This document shows positions 26,109 through 38,500 of a stretch of DNA of 64,000 bases, piece by piece. The DNA comes from Edolisoma coerulescens (taxonomy: Eukaryota; Chordata; Aves; Passeriformes; Campephagidae). Made by a program: the position numbers and the translations under genes. The stretch lies in assembly GCA_013397115.1 (NCBI GenBank), contig VWZW01004026.1, positions 1,426,652-1,490,651 of the forward strand. Reading direction: 5' to 3'. Position 1 is the stretch's first letter. Each line of letters starts with the position of its first letter. Below the pieces are notes generated by a model, which saw only the letters and a list, made by a program, of their open reading frames with translations, was not told the DNA's origin and made no database searches.

Positions 26109-26109
26109 N
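26109..26109. other. Assembly gap, single N (3 of 3)
   Basis: A single N separates the extremely GC-rich end of block Y from B2. TMX3 exon 1 most likely belongs in the missing sequence here or at 25016. Confidence 0.9.
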
Positions 26110-26561
26110 CACTCACGGAACGCTTTTCCTTTGCCTCTCAGTGGTTGCCCATGTGGTGGCGTCAGGTGCGGGTTTTGTGGAAGATCTAGATGAGTCGTAA
26201 GTACCGGGGTGTCTTGCCTAATTGCCAAGATATTGTTTGTCTTCTTGGGGGGAACATGACCCCAGACTTTGTGCGTAGTGTACTTGTCAAGAAAGCTACA
26301 CTGGAAAAGATTGTGGCTTTTTTTATAGTAGGAAGGACAGAAAGATTGTGGCGTGAATTATCACAGAATATCCTCTGTTGGAAGGGACCCCCAAGGATCA
26401 TCAAGTCCAACTCCTGTCCCTGCACAGGACTCCCCAAGAGTCACACCATGTGCCTGAGAGCATTGTCCAGACGCTTCTTGAGCTCTGTCGGGCTTGCTGC
26501 TGTGACCACTTCCCTGGGGAGCCTGTTCCAGTGCCCAACCACCCTCTGGGTGAAAAACATT
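26110..26561. repeat. Repeat copy B2 (452 bp), continuous with TMX3 intron 2
   Basis: This copy begins directly after the N at 26109. Past 26561 the CR1 runs on without a break (to about 26720), so B2 is the copy joined to the rest of the gene. Confidence 0.95.
26142..26196 (+). CDS. TMX3: TMX3 exon 2 (copy continuous with the rest of the gene)
   Basis: The 55 bp exon follows a pyrimidine-rich CAG acceptor (ends 26141) and is followed by a GTAAGT donor. It starts with the last two bases of a codon, then reads VAHVVASGAGFVEDLDE and ends in TC, completed by G from exon 3 (Ser). The residues are the end of the signal peptide and the start of the mature protein; FVEDLDES matches mammalian TMX3. 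It lies 33 bases after an assembly gap (N at 26109), so exon 1 is probably in that gap. Confidence 0.93.
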
Positions 26562-29500
26562 TTCCTGATATCCAACTTAAACCTCACCAACACAGCTTCA
26601 TGCTGTTCCCCTGGGTCGTGTCACTGGCTGACAGAGAGGAGAGATCAGGTACTGCCCCTCTGCTTCCTCTCTTGAGGAAGTTGTAGACTCCCATGAGGTC
26701 TCTCCTCGGTCTCACCTATTAAGGTGGTTCAGTTAATGAAGCTGAGGAACAATTTAATTTTTCAGCTTTTTTAAAAGCTGTTGCTGTTGTGGTGGTGTTG
26801 CCAGAAATGTTCTTGAGCTTCCTTGCTTATCTTTCTTTTTGGTAGGGTAAGTATACTGGTGTGTTGGTGCCTGCCCCAAGTAAAAGCTGATTGCATTTAA
26901 CCAAGTTCTTAATTAGATTTTGCATGAGGTGTTGGGAGAATGAGTCTAAGTGTGTTCAGGCATGGCCAGAAACAGAAGAAAGAGGCCTGTAGGACTAGTT
27001 CATGGCTGCTTGAAGTGCCAGTAATACTCCAGTGTAAAAATGTGCCTTTACCACAGAATTAGTCCTGAGACTGTGCAGAAGTTGAAATGGGTATTCCTGC
27101 CATGAACTTGGTTGTGTAGTGTCACTGTTCGTGTACTGCTTTGCTGTAGCAGTTTGATAGCAACATAATTGCTATAGTTTCCCAAGAAAATTACCCCAAA
27201 TGTTTTTTCTTTTTTTCTCAGATTAGCAAGTTGATCCCATGTGCTGCAAAGCAGCACGATTATTGGAATTGAAAGAAAAGGTGTGGAGAAAAATAGCTGG
27301 TAGGGGAGGAGAAGGTGGCATTACATGACTGCTTTAGGATAAATTTCAGCCAGTTAAAGGTGATGTTTTCATGAGGGTTCAATCCACGATAAATTACATC
27401 AAAGAGCTAAACTGTCAGGAAACCACTCACATTTTTACAATATTGCTTGTTAATCATAGGATCAGATGAGGCGTAGTGGATTTATGGGTGAGGGGATGGG
27501 AACATATGGAAGGAGTTCTTGGGAGAGACACAGCAGCATCTCTGGTGTTGTGAAAAAACAGCTGAAGCATGGGAACTGTTTGGACTTGATTTTCAAAGCT
27601 TGTTTTTAAAACATGCTCATATTTTAAAGGACTGAAGATGCATTCACTTAGCCTGTCTATGCTCCTGCATCATGTTCCCATAACGTGTTTCCACACATAT
27701 GTAAATGTATTTGCTGCTTTGGAGTGAAGAATCATGGTTCTGTTGTCACATAACTTTTTAAAATAACTGATATAAGAAAATCTTATTTTAGAGCACTTTA
27801 ATTTTTCAATTATAAAACTATACAGATGCCTGTATTTCTGATTGAGAGTAAGAACTGATTAATTGTTCAGGGTAGGTTTTGTGGGGGGTTTTTTGGAATT
27901 TTTTTTAGCTAATTGGCAAATGGTGAGAAAAGTCAGGAAAACAAATGAAATTGAAATTAAAATTTAATTTAAACAACTTAAATTTTAATTTAATTTTGCT
28001 CCAAACTGGGGAGCAGTGACTGGTGAAGTTTCAAGCTTTCCATTTTATAGATGCCTGTTCAGCTGTTGCTGAAAGCTTTGTGTTCTATTTGAATTTTAGT
28101 AGTTGTAAACAATGCGGAGTAGTACAAGGCTCAGGTCCCTTTCCTAAGCTTCCAGGATATGGGAAAACAAGTAGCAAGCAGAGGTGCCCAGGTGGGCTGT
28201 GGGAAGGATGCACAAAATGAGCTGTGGTTCTTCTTGGCTTGTGCTGCTCTGATAGCAGATCTGCTGCCTCGGGTCAGTACTCATCTTGTGATGGATGTGG
28301 ACTTGTTCTAGTGTGATAATGAAGCAGATAAGTAACCTGACTGAAAAAGGAAGTATATTTCTGTCTGTGAGCATGCATTGGTGGCTCAAAGCATGATCAG
28401 AAGCATCAGAAACAGTGGAAGGGGGGGAAAAGGGAAACAGCAAGGAATATATACCACAGCTGGGTTGTTTCTTAAGGCCCTTGGAATTGTGGCCTTGGTG
28501 TTCACTTTTGCTTCGTGCTGGTTTCTTTCAACTGTTCATGATTAAGTGGGGTGCTTGGTTTAAGTGGAGGCTGAGAGAGCATGTGATCATGTGGCTGAAA
28601 AGATCCATGGGTTTGAGACAAATAATTTTGATTCAAGGGTGTGCAACACTTACATCATCTTTCCACCAGTGTGATTGTATCTTTGTCAGCTGACAGAGGA
28701 TTGCACAGGACAATTAAAAAGAGATGCTGAAATTTTGTGCTTGGAAAACATATTTATAGGGCCTAGAAACAGCACCTTCAGAAAAAGCTTGACTACTCAT
28801 TTGTAGAGAGATTTCTGGTTTTCTTCAGTAGTACATTGAACTTTCTTAATATTGGCTGGTAATTTAATCATTGACGTTAGCAAAACTAGAGTGAGTTTCA
28901 ATAGCTGGGGTTTTGTTACAGTTCAGATTTTAGTTTCTGTGGAAGTTGGTTAAGTAGGTGCTTGTAAATGAGAAGTATGTTGAAATTTATGTTATAAAAA
29001 CTACGGTGGTTTTTTACTCAATCTTAGGTCAAAGTTAGTAAACTCTGTGGGAAAGCTCAGCTTCCAGATGTTTCATTCTTTCTCTCTTTTCTTCCTTTCT
29101 GCTGGCAAGGTTGCAGTCTACCTTTCTCAGTACTTCAATGCTCTTTGCAATTTGCTGTAACAGTTGTACTGTGGCAGAGGAAGGAGAACATTTAATTGTA
29201 AATTCTTCTTTTACAAAGAAAAAGTGATATTCCAAATTGAAGCACGGCCCATGATCTTATGATTCAGTAACTGCTTTCTGCCTCTTGCATCATAACCAAT
29301 TATTTGGCATTGTAATTGGAAGTTAGCTGCAGCTCTGTTAGAGTTCTCAAGAGATGCTGGACTCTCGCTGGTTCTTTCATAAGCTCTGCAGTGCTTAGGG
29401 TGATGAAGTAAATTTTTAGTGAGGTTGTCAACTAAGAAATTTTGTGGCTTAAAAATGCTGCTTTCCTTTAGCAGTTCCATATTAGTCTCTGCAAATACCT

Positions 29501-32500
29501 TTCCTGCTGCTGTACAGGCATTGCAGCCTTGGTATACCATCAATAAAATAGTCTGGAATTTACCATGAAATGCTGCAATTCTAAGTTTCAAATACTCAAC
29601 ACTGTAATTAGATTGTATTCATGATTTCTGAATTATTTCTTTCAAACAGTAAGACAATGTCAGCATTAGTATTTCTTCAAGACCATTATGGACTATTACA
29701 GATTCAACTTTAAGTGAAATATAATAAATTCTGCCTACTGCTTATGAGCCATTTATAGGTATGCTGCATATTGGGAACTGATGAGTTGGGCTATAACTTC
29801 TATTAATTGGATCTTAGAGTGTAGATCTACACTTACTGCATAATTATATGTAAATATTCATCTCCTTTCGCAGTAAGAGTGGTGCAGTAAAAGTGTTGTA
29901 TCATGTATGTTATAGTGTGTGACTTTAGTCCCAGTCCTAGTCACTTTTATGAAGCCTGTCTTTTACAAAAATAAACTTTAGGTTAAAATTTTAGCTAATT
30001 TAATTCTCTACATAAGACTAGTTACCTAATGGAGTAATTCATATGATCTTGTAGTGACAACAGTGAAACGTGTAAGCAGCATTTTGGGAGGTACCAAAGA
30101 ACTTTGATTTATCAAGCTTAGTTTTGTATTAGAGGTTTTAGAATTTAGTGACAGATTTACAGCTAATAGAACCAGTCAGTTAATTTAAATGCCATTTGTC
30201 TAGCATCAAGAAAATTCAGTAGTACCTCTGTATCTCTGTGTTTTATCAATCACTTGATCATTTTTATTCCATTAAGTTGGTTTCTTGGTTGTGTGCAACT
30301 TCAATAAAATTATAAACTGACACACCTATAGTAGAAAGTTAAAGGAGATTGAACTCAAATTTCTTTGCATGTTAGTATTAAAGATAACTTAGTTTACATT
30401 TAGTAAAGCTAAGATTAACAGTTTAAACCAATGCTCTAAGAGTCTGTGTTAGTTGGTATATAAAAATACAGCAAATATATTTAACTGAGGAAACTACAAA
30501 ATACTTCTTCCCCTCAGATTCCACATGCTAATCAAATATCTTCTGTGTGTTTTGGTGTGTATTCTTATTTCTTGCTGTTTTTCTGTTTTGTTGGGGGTTT
30601 TTTAGTTAGAGAAACCTAATTGGCACAGCTGTGTTTGTAGTATCATGTACAGGGGCAATCTTAATACTAAAATATAACCATCTCTTCCATTTCCCCACCT
30701 TCAAAGAAAGAAACAAAACAGAAATCTTGTATCTATAGTTTTATAGTAACCTTGTTGTAGACTTGCCTGTTTCACACATGCACTTCACTGTTTTATTTTC
30801 AGATATATAATTTGTTGATTTCATTTTTCCCCTTTCTAGGTTTAAAGAAAACCGTAAAGATGATATTTGGCTTGTAGATGTGAGTATATAAGAAAAATGG
30901 GAAGATCTGCTGGTGGAAATCAAAAGACAGAATGCACAGTGCTACACCCTGTAGTCAGGCTGCTTCATCATTTGGAAAATTGTTTGTACATGATGCAGAA
31001 AAACTTCATGGCAGTAATTCTGACAGGACAGATAAGCAATCTGTCTGTTGTTCAGGATGAACCAGGAATAGGCTGAATAGACTGCTGAATAGGCTTCAAT
31101 CTGTATTCTGCAGTCCTTAAAAAAGGAAAGCAGATTACTTAACACACTCAGGAGGTGATAACCTCTGCTGAGAATTTTTATGGTTCCTTTCACTAATTGT
31201 ATCAGCTGATTTGTGTTCTAGACTTCTATTAGCACTGAAAGATCAAATATATAAGAGCCCTCTTTTACTTTTCTAAATTATTTGGAAAGATTTGGTGCCC
31301 GTTATTTCAGGGACAAAGAGTTACTTAAAAGATTGAGCTTGTTTGTGAATGAGATGACATTCCTTTTGTCACCCAAATATATATCGTAATTCTCAAAAGT
31401 GTATTACCCAGATTTGTGATTATTGAGTGGGAACAACTATATGTGCTAATTTGGTGTTACCAGTGTATAGCAAAACAAAATTCAGCTTTGTCAAATTGTA
31501 ACCTTATCTTGTTATACCAAAACATTGATATCTTGTGCCTGTGGCAAATTCATATTCCTGGATAGATTGCTTATATGATCTTTTAATGTTCAAAAAAAAT
31601 GTTAACTACACAGTCTATTCCTAAATAAGAAATCATATAATAGCAATTTAATGTATTCTTTTCAAACTTGTGCTTTCATATTAAAAGTAGGACTAAATCA
31701 TAAATGCTGCTTGTCATGCTAACCTTGTAATGAACTTCCAATTTTTTTAAGATATAAGGACTACCTTGACTAGAAAATAAGTCTTGCTGATGATTTGAGA
31801 GTTAATTGTAGAATCAATTTCTACTAATTTTTTTTTTTTTTTAAATGAAATGTGTTTGCTTCTCAGTTTTATGCACCTTGGTGTGGCCACTGCAAGAAAC
31901 TAGAGCCTGTGTGGAATGAAGTGGGCATAGAAATGAGAAACATGGGTTCTCCAGTAAAAGTTGGGAAGATGGATGCAACTTCCTTTTCTAGTAAGTGTGG
32001 GTTGTTCAGGGGTAATTTCATCACAGCCTCTGTTTTGAAACTTTTTTTTTCTTGTGGTTGTTCTTCTGTGTCGTAGCACAAATATACAGACAGTCATTGT
32101 AGAAAAATTTCCTGATTATTTTTCTTTCTAAAGGTGGTAACTTGCTGTAACATGTGTTTTTTATCACATTTGTTTCTGCTTGAGTAGGGAATTCTTCCTG
32201 ACAAATGGAAGGTAAAAGCTTTTCAAAGATCTGCTTTTGATATGCCTCTTGGAGTACTGTTATATAAGCATTTTTATGTGGTGTGTCTCTTGAGAGCATC
32301 CAGGTTCCTTGTATTACTGCTGGAGGAGTGCCTGTGTTCTTGGCTCTTACTCATTTCAGGTAATCGGTGCTGAAGCTGTTACACAAAGCCTGCTGAAATC
32401 ACTGAATTCATTACCTCAGTAATCACTGTTCAGCCGATTTCTTCCCATGTTTCTCTGTAAATGTCTTCTCAAAGGACCAAATTCAGCTCTTTCATTTTTT

Positions 32501-35500
32501 GTTTTTTTTGCTGGTGCCTTTCATATGTATCGGCCTTTTCAGAGAAGAGCCCAAACCTTCAGTGTTTAGAGAAGTGGTTTGGGTAGACGTGAGAGGATTG
32601 TTGAATGCTTAACAGTACTTTCTTTGTGTTTGTGTGCTTGTTTATTGTCAATTTGCTTAAATCTGTGTTGAACCAGGATATTTAAAAGGGAAGGTATAGG
32701 GAGGAGTGGGGCCCAAGTGAGATCTCTATGGAATAAAATTTTGTAAATACGTGTAGTGTTTTTAGTTAATATCCATTAAATCTGATTATTCTGGTTTGTT
32801 GTATTTGCCTAAAATATTATGCAGAATATTTTTTCATTGGTATTCCAGTTTTTCCTGTGCTTAGATATAGGAGGGTTTGGTCTTTTGAGATTAAAATGAT
32901 TTTGTCTCAAAGACCAACTTACTGTATGTATCTTTATCTATAAAACCAAGTAAGTATGACTTCACGTTTCATCTTAAAGATACTTATTTGCTATAGAAAA
33001 GTAAGTCTGGAGAATTAGAAGTCTCAAGTTCATGCAACCAGGTAACTTCAAAACTGGGAACAGGTTTCATGGTTCTCTAACTTTCCAGTCATGTATCTAA
33101 AATTCTACGTCATATAAATTGTATCAACTCTAACCCTGAAATATTTGGATCTGTCATCTTGTTACTAAAATCTTGTATTTTATACCTAGAACAGAATTGG
33201 TACTATGTTTTTGTTCTATAATTAATTTTTACTTATATAAAAATTACTAGAACCTGCAAGGGTTCCTTTGTGTCTTGGAAAAGTTTTTCTTCTCAGATTT
33301 GCCACCAGTTTTATAGTGTCTGATAATCTTTTGAAATAGTTTCATACTTTCATTTTGAAAGTGGAAATTTTTCATCTGGCTATGAAAAGCTCAAGTTAAC
33401 TGTGCTTAATATCTTTGCAATCTAAAGAGTCTCTGAAATCGAAGATATTCAGTCTTGAAAATATCAGAAGAAAATGCAGCTGTAGTGTGTACGTGTCACT
33501 AGGAAGGAGCACGAGTGGTTTGCTCCTCATAGTTTGTGTTCATAATAGGAATATGAAGTAGTGTGAAAGATCTGAACTTTGGGAAGCTTGTCAGAGAGCT
33601 GAGATCACAGGTGAACGTATAAATCATCCAGTAAATGTTGCCTCTGGTAGCTGTGTGGAGTGAGGATTCAGCGCTTATATCAACAGAGCAGTCACCTGCT
33701 GTGGTATTAGTTGAATTTTCAGGGGGTTTAGCCTCAGGAGTCCACTGTGTGTGAGCAGAGTAGAAATACATTGCACCTGGGGCTGCCACAATTGCTGCTG
33801 TTTGCCTGTACTGTATTCTTCATATCAAGAAGTGGAGGTGGTGATGTAAATACATCACTTCTGTGAAGTTGAGAGGATTTTGGTAATCCCCATGGCTAGA
33901 ATGTTTAAAAAACGTATTAAAAATTGTCTCTTCTAGTTCTCCTAACCATGCACAAAGAGAAGTAAACTGTTGACAACTCTTGTGATTAAATGTTCTAATA
34001 CACATTTTAATGCATTGTAGTTCTATGTAGTAGAGCTGTGAGAGAGAAGGATCAGAATCAAATTGATGCTCGTATGCATATTTCTTAGAGCAGTCATCTT
34101 TGATTAGATGCCTGTAGGTGAGCTACTAGATTCATTTGTAGTGCTGTGCAATAAGGTACTGATCCAGATGAACAACATTAGGGTCACAATTTCTAAACTC
34201 TTACAGAGAGCTTTGCACTCAAGACCTCCAACATCTGCTTGCTGTGACATGTGGTTGGTAGCTTCAGAATGGTTTTGTAAGAAGTGTTGACTCTAGGTGC
34301 TTTTTTAGTGCAGGGATTGTTATTCAACAGGGAATTGCACAAGTATTGCCAGAATTTTAGACTTACTTAATCCTTTTTTGAGACTATGTAGTTTAACTTT
34401 TGGAAAACACTGAATTTTCTGGAAAGTCTAGTTTAAGGTGGCAGTTGCTATGCTCACAAGTGGAAGGGTGGTTGCAAATTGTACTCCTCCAATTGATGGG
34501 AACAAAATAGAAGGTTTTAAACTAATCTGAGATGGGGGAAAAAGTTCTGCAGTCTTAACTTTTCACCACTTTAGTAAGCTGCAGCTAAGTATCTATTTAG
34601 AAAGTGCCTCCTTCTGGTAAGGTTTATGACAGTAGACATTTACTTGTGTGGAATATGGTTTAAAACCTTTTTTGTAACAACTGCAGTATGATACTGCACT
34701 TCTTGTTAGCCGTTACTGTAGCACATGAGTAGTTAATTGTCTTCTATGTTTCTTTCAAGCATTACTGTTTACAGCTCTACATCCTTGATGCTTAATTCTT
34801 GCCTCTTATATTTTCAGTCAATTGTATGTGCATATTCAATGCATGCTACATTTTGGTGAAAGCAGACCAAGCATGTCTGTCCAGAGGATTCTCATGACAT
34901 TTGAGTTGTGGCACATGAACTGGGAGCCTATCCTGGGACCCTGCAGCACCTCTGAAAGAAGTCCAAAATTTAATGATGTAGCTTAATAACAGCAAGCTTT
35001 TCCTTGAAAGCAAGTAGAATAATTCATATTGAGCTAAGTGGTATTTTTTTCATTTGTTTATGTGGCTTGAATAGTAAACCATGTTTAAATAGTAAGGTAG
35101 GAGAGAAAAAAAGTCTTGGTTCACTTTGGCATTAATGCATTTCTTTCAGGTATTGCATCTGAATTTGGAGTGCGAGGCTATCCAACAATTAAGCTGTAAG
35201 TTGATTCTTCCTATTGAATTTCTATCAATGATTTCATGACAAAAAAATTAAAAATAGCGCTGTCCATTTAAAAATCTCAAACCTATGTGATGTGTAGTCC
35301 AGTACAATGTCATGTTAAGTAAAGACTCAATAATTTTGAGTACTTTTTACTGTGGACATACTGGGGTTTTTAGCAGGTTATTGTTTAAGCAAACAGTATT
35401 CCTAATAGGTGATAATAAATCTTGTCAAGTTAGTTTTCTCAAAAAAGGCTGCAGAGATGTTCCGCTCGATAGTATTTAAGGGTGAAAAATTTTATTGGCA

Positions 35501-38500
35501 TATAGAGGCATTGAAAATTTGGTTTACTTTTTTTCCTCTGGATTTCCTAAACCTATGTATATTCAAAGAAAGCCTATTAGAATTATTGAAACTTACCTAA
35601 ATACTTTGCTAATGCAAGCATACTACATACCCTGTCAGCAGAGTACCATAAGCTGACCAACACTTCACTGAAGCTTAATACATAAATTTGAAAGATTTTG
35701 CAGATTATTTGATACATTTCAATTATAAAAAAGCATTAAAGAAGTTTATATGCTTTCCTTTTACAAGGGGTAATCCCTGAGTAGTTTAAATGTTGAGTGT
35801 CTTGGGTTTGGTTTGAGTGTGGGGTGTTTTGTTGTTTTGGGGGGCTTTTTAATATGGTCGTAAACAAGTGTTCTAAGTGATCTGTGTGCTTACAAAGTAA
35901 ATGAGTGCTGTGCACTAGAAAAAAATAATTGTAAAAGAATGTTAAGTATTTCAACGAGTCAGTAAGTCAGATACTGTGTAAATAAGCTTCTATTCCAGAG
36001 TTGCATTGTATTGCATTATTGAGTTTCATATTTTGCTCACCACTTCTTTTGCTTATCACTTGCTAAAAGATGACTGTAGTAAACATGTGAAGGTTGAGAG
36101 ATTTTACATGTGCAAATGTAGTTTAGATGATTGCTATTCTGTTCTTTTTTTGTCTTTCCTATTTATCTAGCTTGAAAGGTGACTTGGCATACAACTACAG
36201 AGGACCTAGAACCAAAGATGATATAATTGAATTTGCTAATAGAGTGGCAGGGTAAGTATACTCATCTGAGACTGATTCTGGTGGCTTAAAACTTAGGTAG
36301 GATTTTGAGGTGGGCCAAGAATTATTTAAAAAGAACAAGATACTGGAGTGAAAAACTATATGTACTATACGTGTGGCTGCATGGGAGACGGGTGCTGAGT
36401 TAAGATGAATTATTTCTAAGACCACATTTCCTAACTGCTGTGCTTACATTCAGAATTTTCTCTCTCCAATGATTGAGACCTTATTGTGGCCTTCCACTAT
36501 ATAAAGGCATCTTGTAAGAAAGACAGAGGGAGTCTTCTTATCAAGGTCTATACTGACAGGATAAGGGGCAATGGTTTTAAACAGAAAGAGCGTGGATTTA
36601 GAATAAATAGTAGGAATAAATTCTTTACTGTGAGGGTGGTAAGACACTGAAACAGGTTGCCCAGAGAAGTTGTGGATGCCCCATCTCTGGAACTGTTCAA
36701 GACCAGCTTGGGTGGGGCTTTGAGGAACTTAGTCTGATGAAAGATGTCCCTGCTCATGGTGGCAGGGTTGGACCAGATGATCTTTAAGGTCCCTTCTAGT
36801 CTAGCCCAGTGTGTGATTCTGTGACCAGTAAAAGGCATGCATGTTTACATCATAGCAGCATTTTTTAGTAAGATTTGAATTTCAAATTTAAGTGTGCTAT
36901 TTGAGGAGCATAACATGTTACTGGGGGGGGGGGGGGGGAATGTTCTTTTTCTTTTTCCTTTTCATATAAAATAGAATAAAACTTGAAAAATTAAAATAAT
37001 TTGCAATTTGGAATTTAATTTTTTGAAAAACAACACAGAAAACTTCATGACATTTTCTTGTGAATTTTTATTTGTTTGGGTTTTGCAGGTTGCAGAAACT
37101 GAGATTTTTCTTTGTCTTTTTTTCCCTTTCCAGACCTCTTATCAGGCCACTTCCTAGCCAGCATATGTTTGACCATGTGCAAAAGAGACATCGTGTACTT
37201 TTTGTGTATGTTGGTGGTGAATCTCCTTTAAAGGTTTGAAGTTTGATTAAATAAAGTTACTTCTTTTGGCTATTTAGGGAGTAATTTTTAAAATCTTTTA
37301 AAAGACTGAAGTGCATGCATGTAACAAATTCTTAGGGTGTTTTACCTTTATTAAAATGCTTTTACAATTTTATTCCATAACCATATTTTCTAATTGCTCT
37401 TTGAAGATAAGGGATGTCACAAAGCTTTTGTTTGGCACACACTAAAATTCAGAAATTAAAAAAACATTGTTTGTATTTTTTCAGGAAAAATACATTGAGG
37501 TTGCTTCAGAACTAATAGTTTATACGTACTTTTTTTCTGCCTCAGAAGATGTGCTGCCTGAGGTAAGCTGTTTCTATTCCTGCTGTTTCCCCAGAAATGG
37601 CATTTTTCTCCTGATCTATGTAACTTTGCTGTTTTGATGGCACAGAGGTGTCTTCTTACAGTATGTTTGGCTTTGATAGATTTCTAAGTAATTACACTGA
37701 AACGTGTAATTTTTGAGTCTATATGGGGAAGGAATACAACCCAAATTTCAGTCTGTCATTGCTTTGTTTTGGCCAAATTACTTGTTCAATCACATTAATA
37801 AAATTAGTCAGAAGATGTGCAGAGCTCAACATGAGCCACCCAACCTGCTCAAGAAAGTAGATACTTGGATTTTTAGCCAATGCAAAACGCTTGTTGCTCC
37901 CAACAGTCCTTTCACCAAATACTTTTAGAGCTAATTAGGGGGTCTGTAGCATGGATTACGTACAACCCTAGTAATCAGAAGTAAGTGAAGAGTAAGTTAT
38001 TTTCTTCTTATACAATACAACTGATCAAAACATTAGTCTGCCTGGGGATCAGCCAATTCAGTCCACTGGCTGCAGAATTCTCAAGTGGCTCTTTGGAGGA
38101 TTCTGTAACAAGGAAATTATTTGCAGATCGTCACAAGGGTGGGAAAAATTGATACTGCTGTAGTTAGTCTAACCATTGTTGCTTACTTGTAGCAAAATTA
38201 AGAGGCTTTGATTTATAGTTATCTCCAAGTGGGACCTAAATCTGCCCCATGCCTACTAACATGTGTCTTTGAAATTAGTTGGTGATTAATGGGGTGAGAA
38301 CTACCATAATTTGGTTTGTTGTTTTGTTTTTGTTTTTCTTTTGGCAGCTGCATTTTACAACACCATAAGTAGAACTGTCCTCATTATAAGTAGTGTATTG
38401 TTAGTTCTCCAAAGGCCTTGTATAAAAAGCCACCTTAATTTAAACATTGCTATTTGCACTTCAGCTCCAGCTGAGCAAGAAAAGTACTGTTCAGTTGTGC

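Noticed and set aside
26190..26675. A 161-codon + strand open frame downstream of exon 2
   Set aside because: It runs through the exon 2 donor into an antisense CR1; the same frame is repeated at 25302-25697 because the region is duplicated.
33499..33789. 96-codon minus-strand frame in TMX3 intron 4
   Set aside because: It begins with a non-ATG codon, has no known domain and no sign of splice sites; chance is the simplest explanation.
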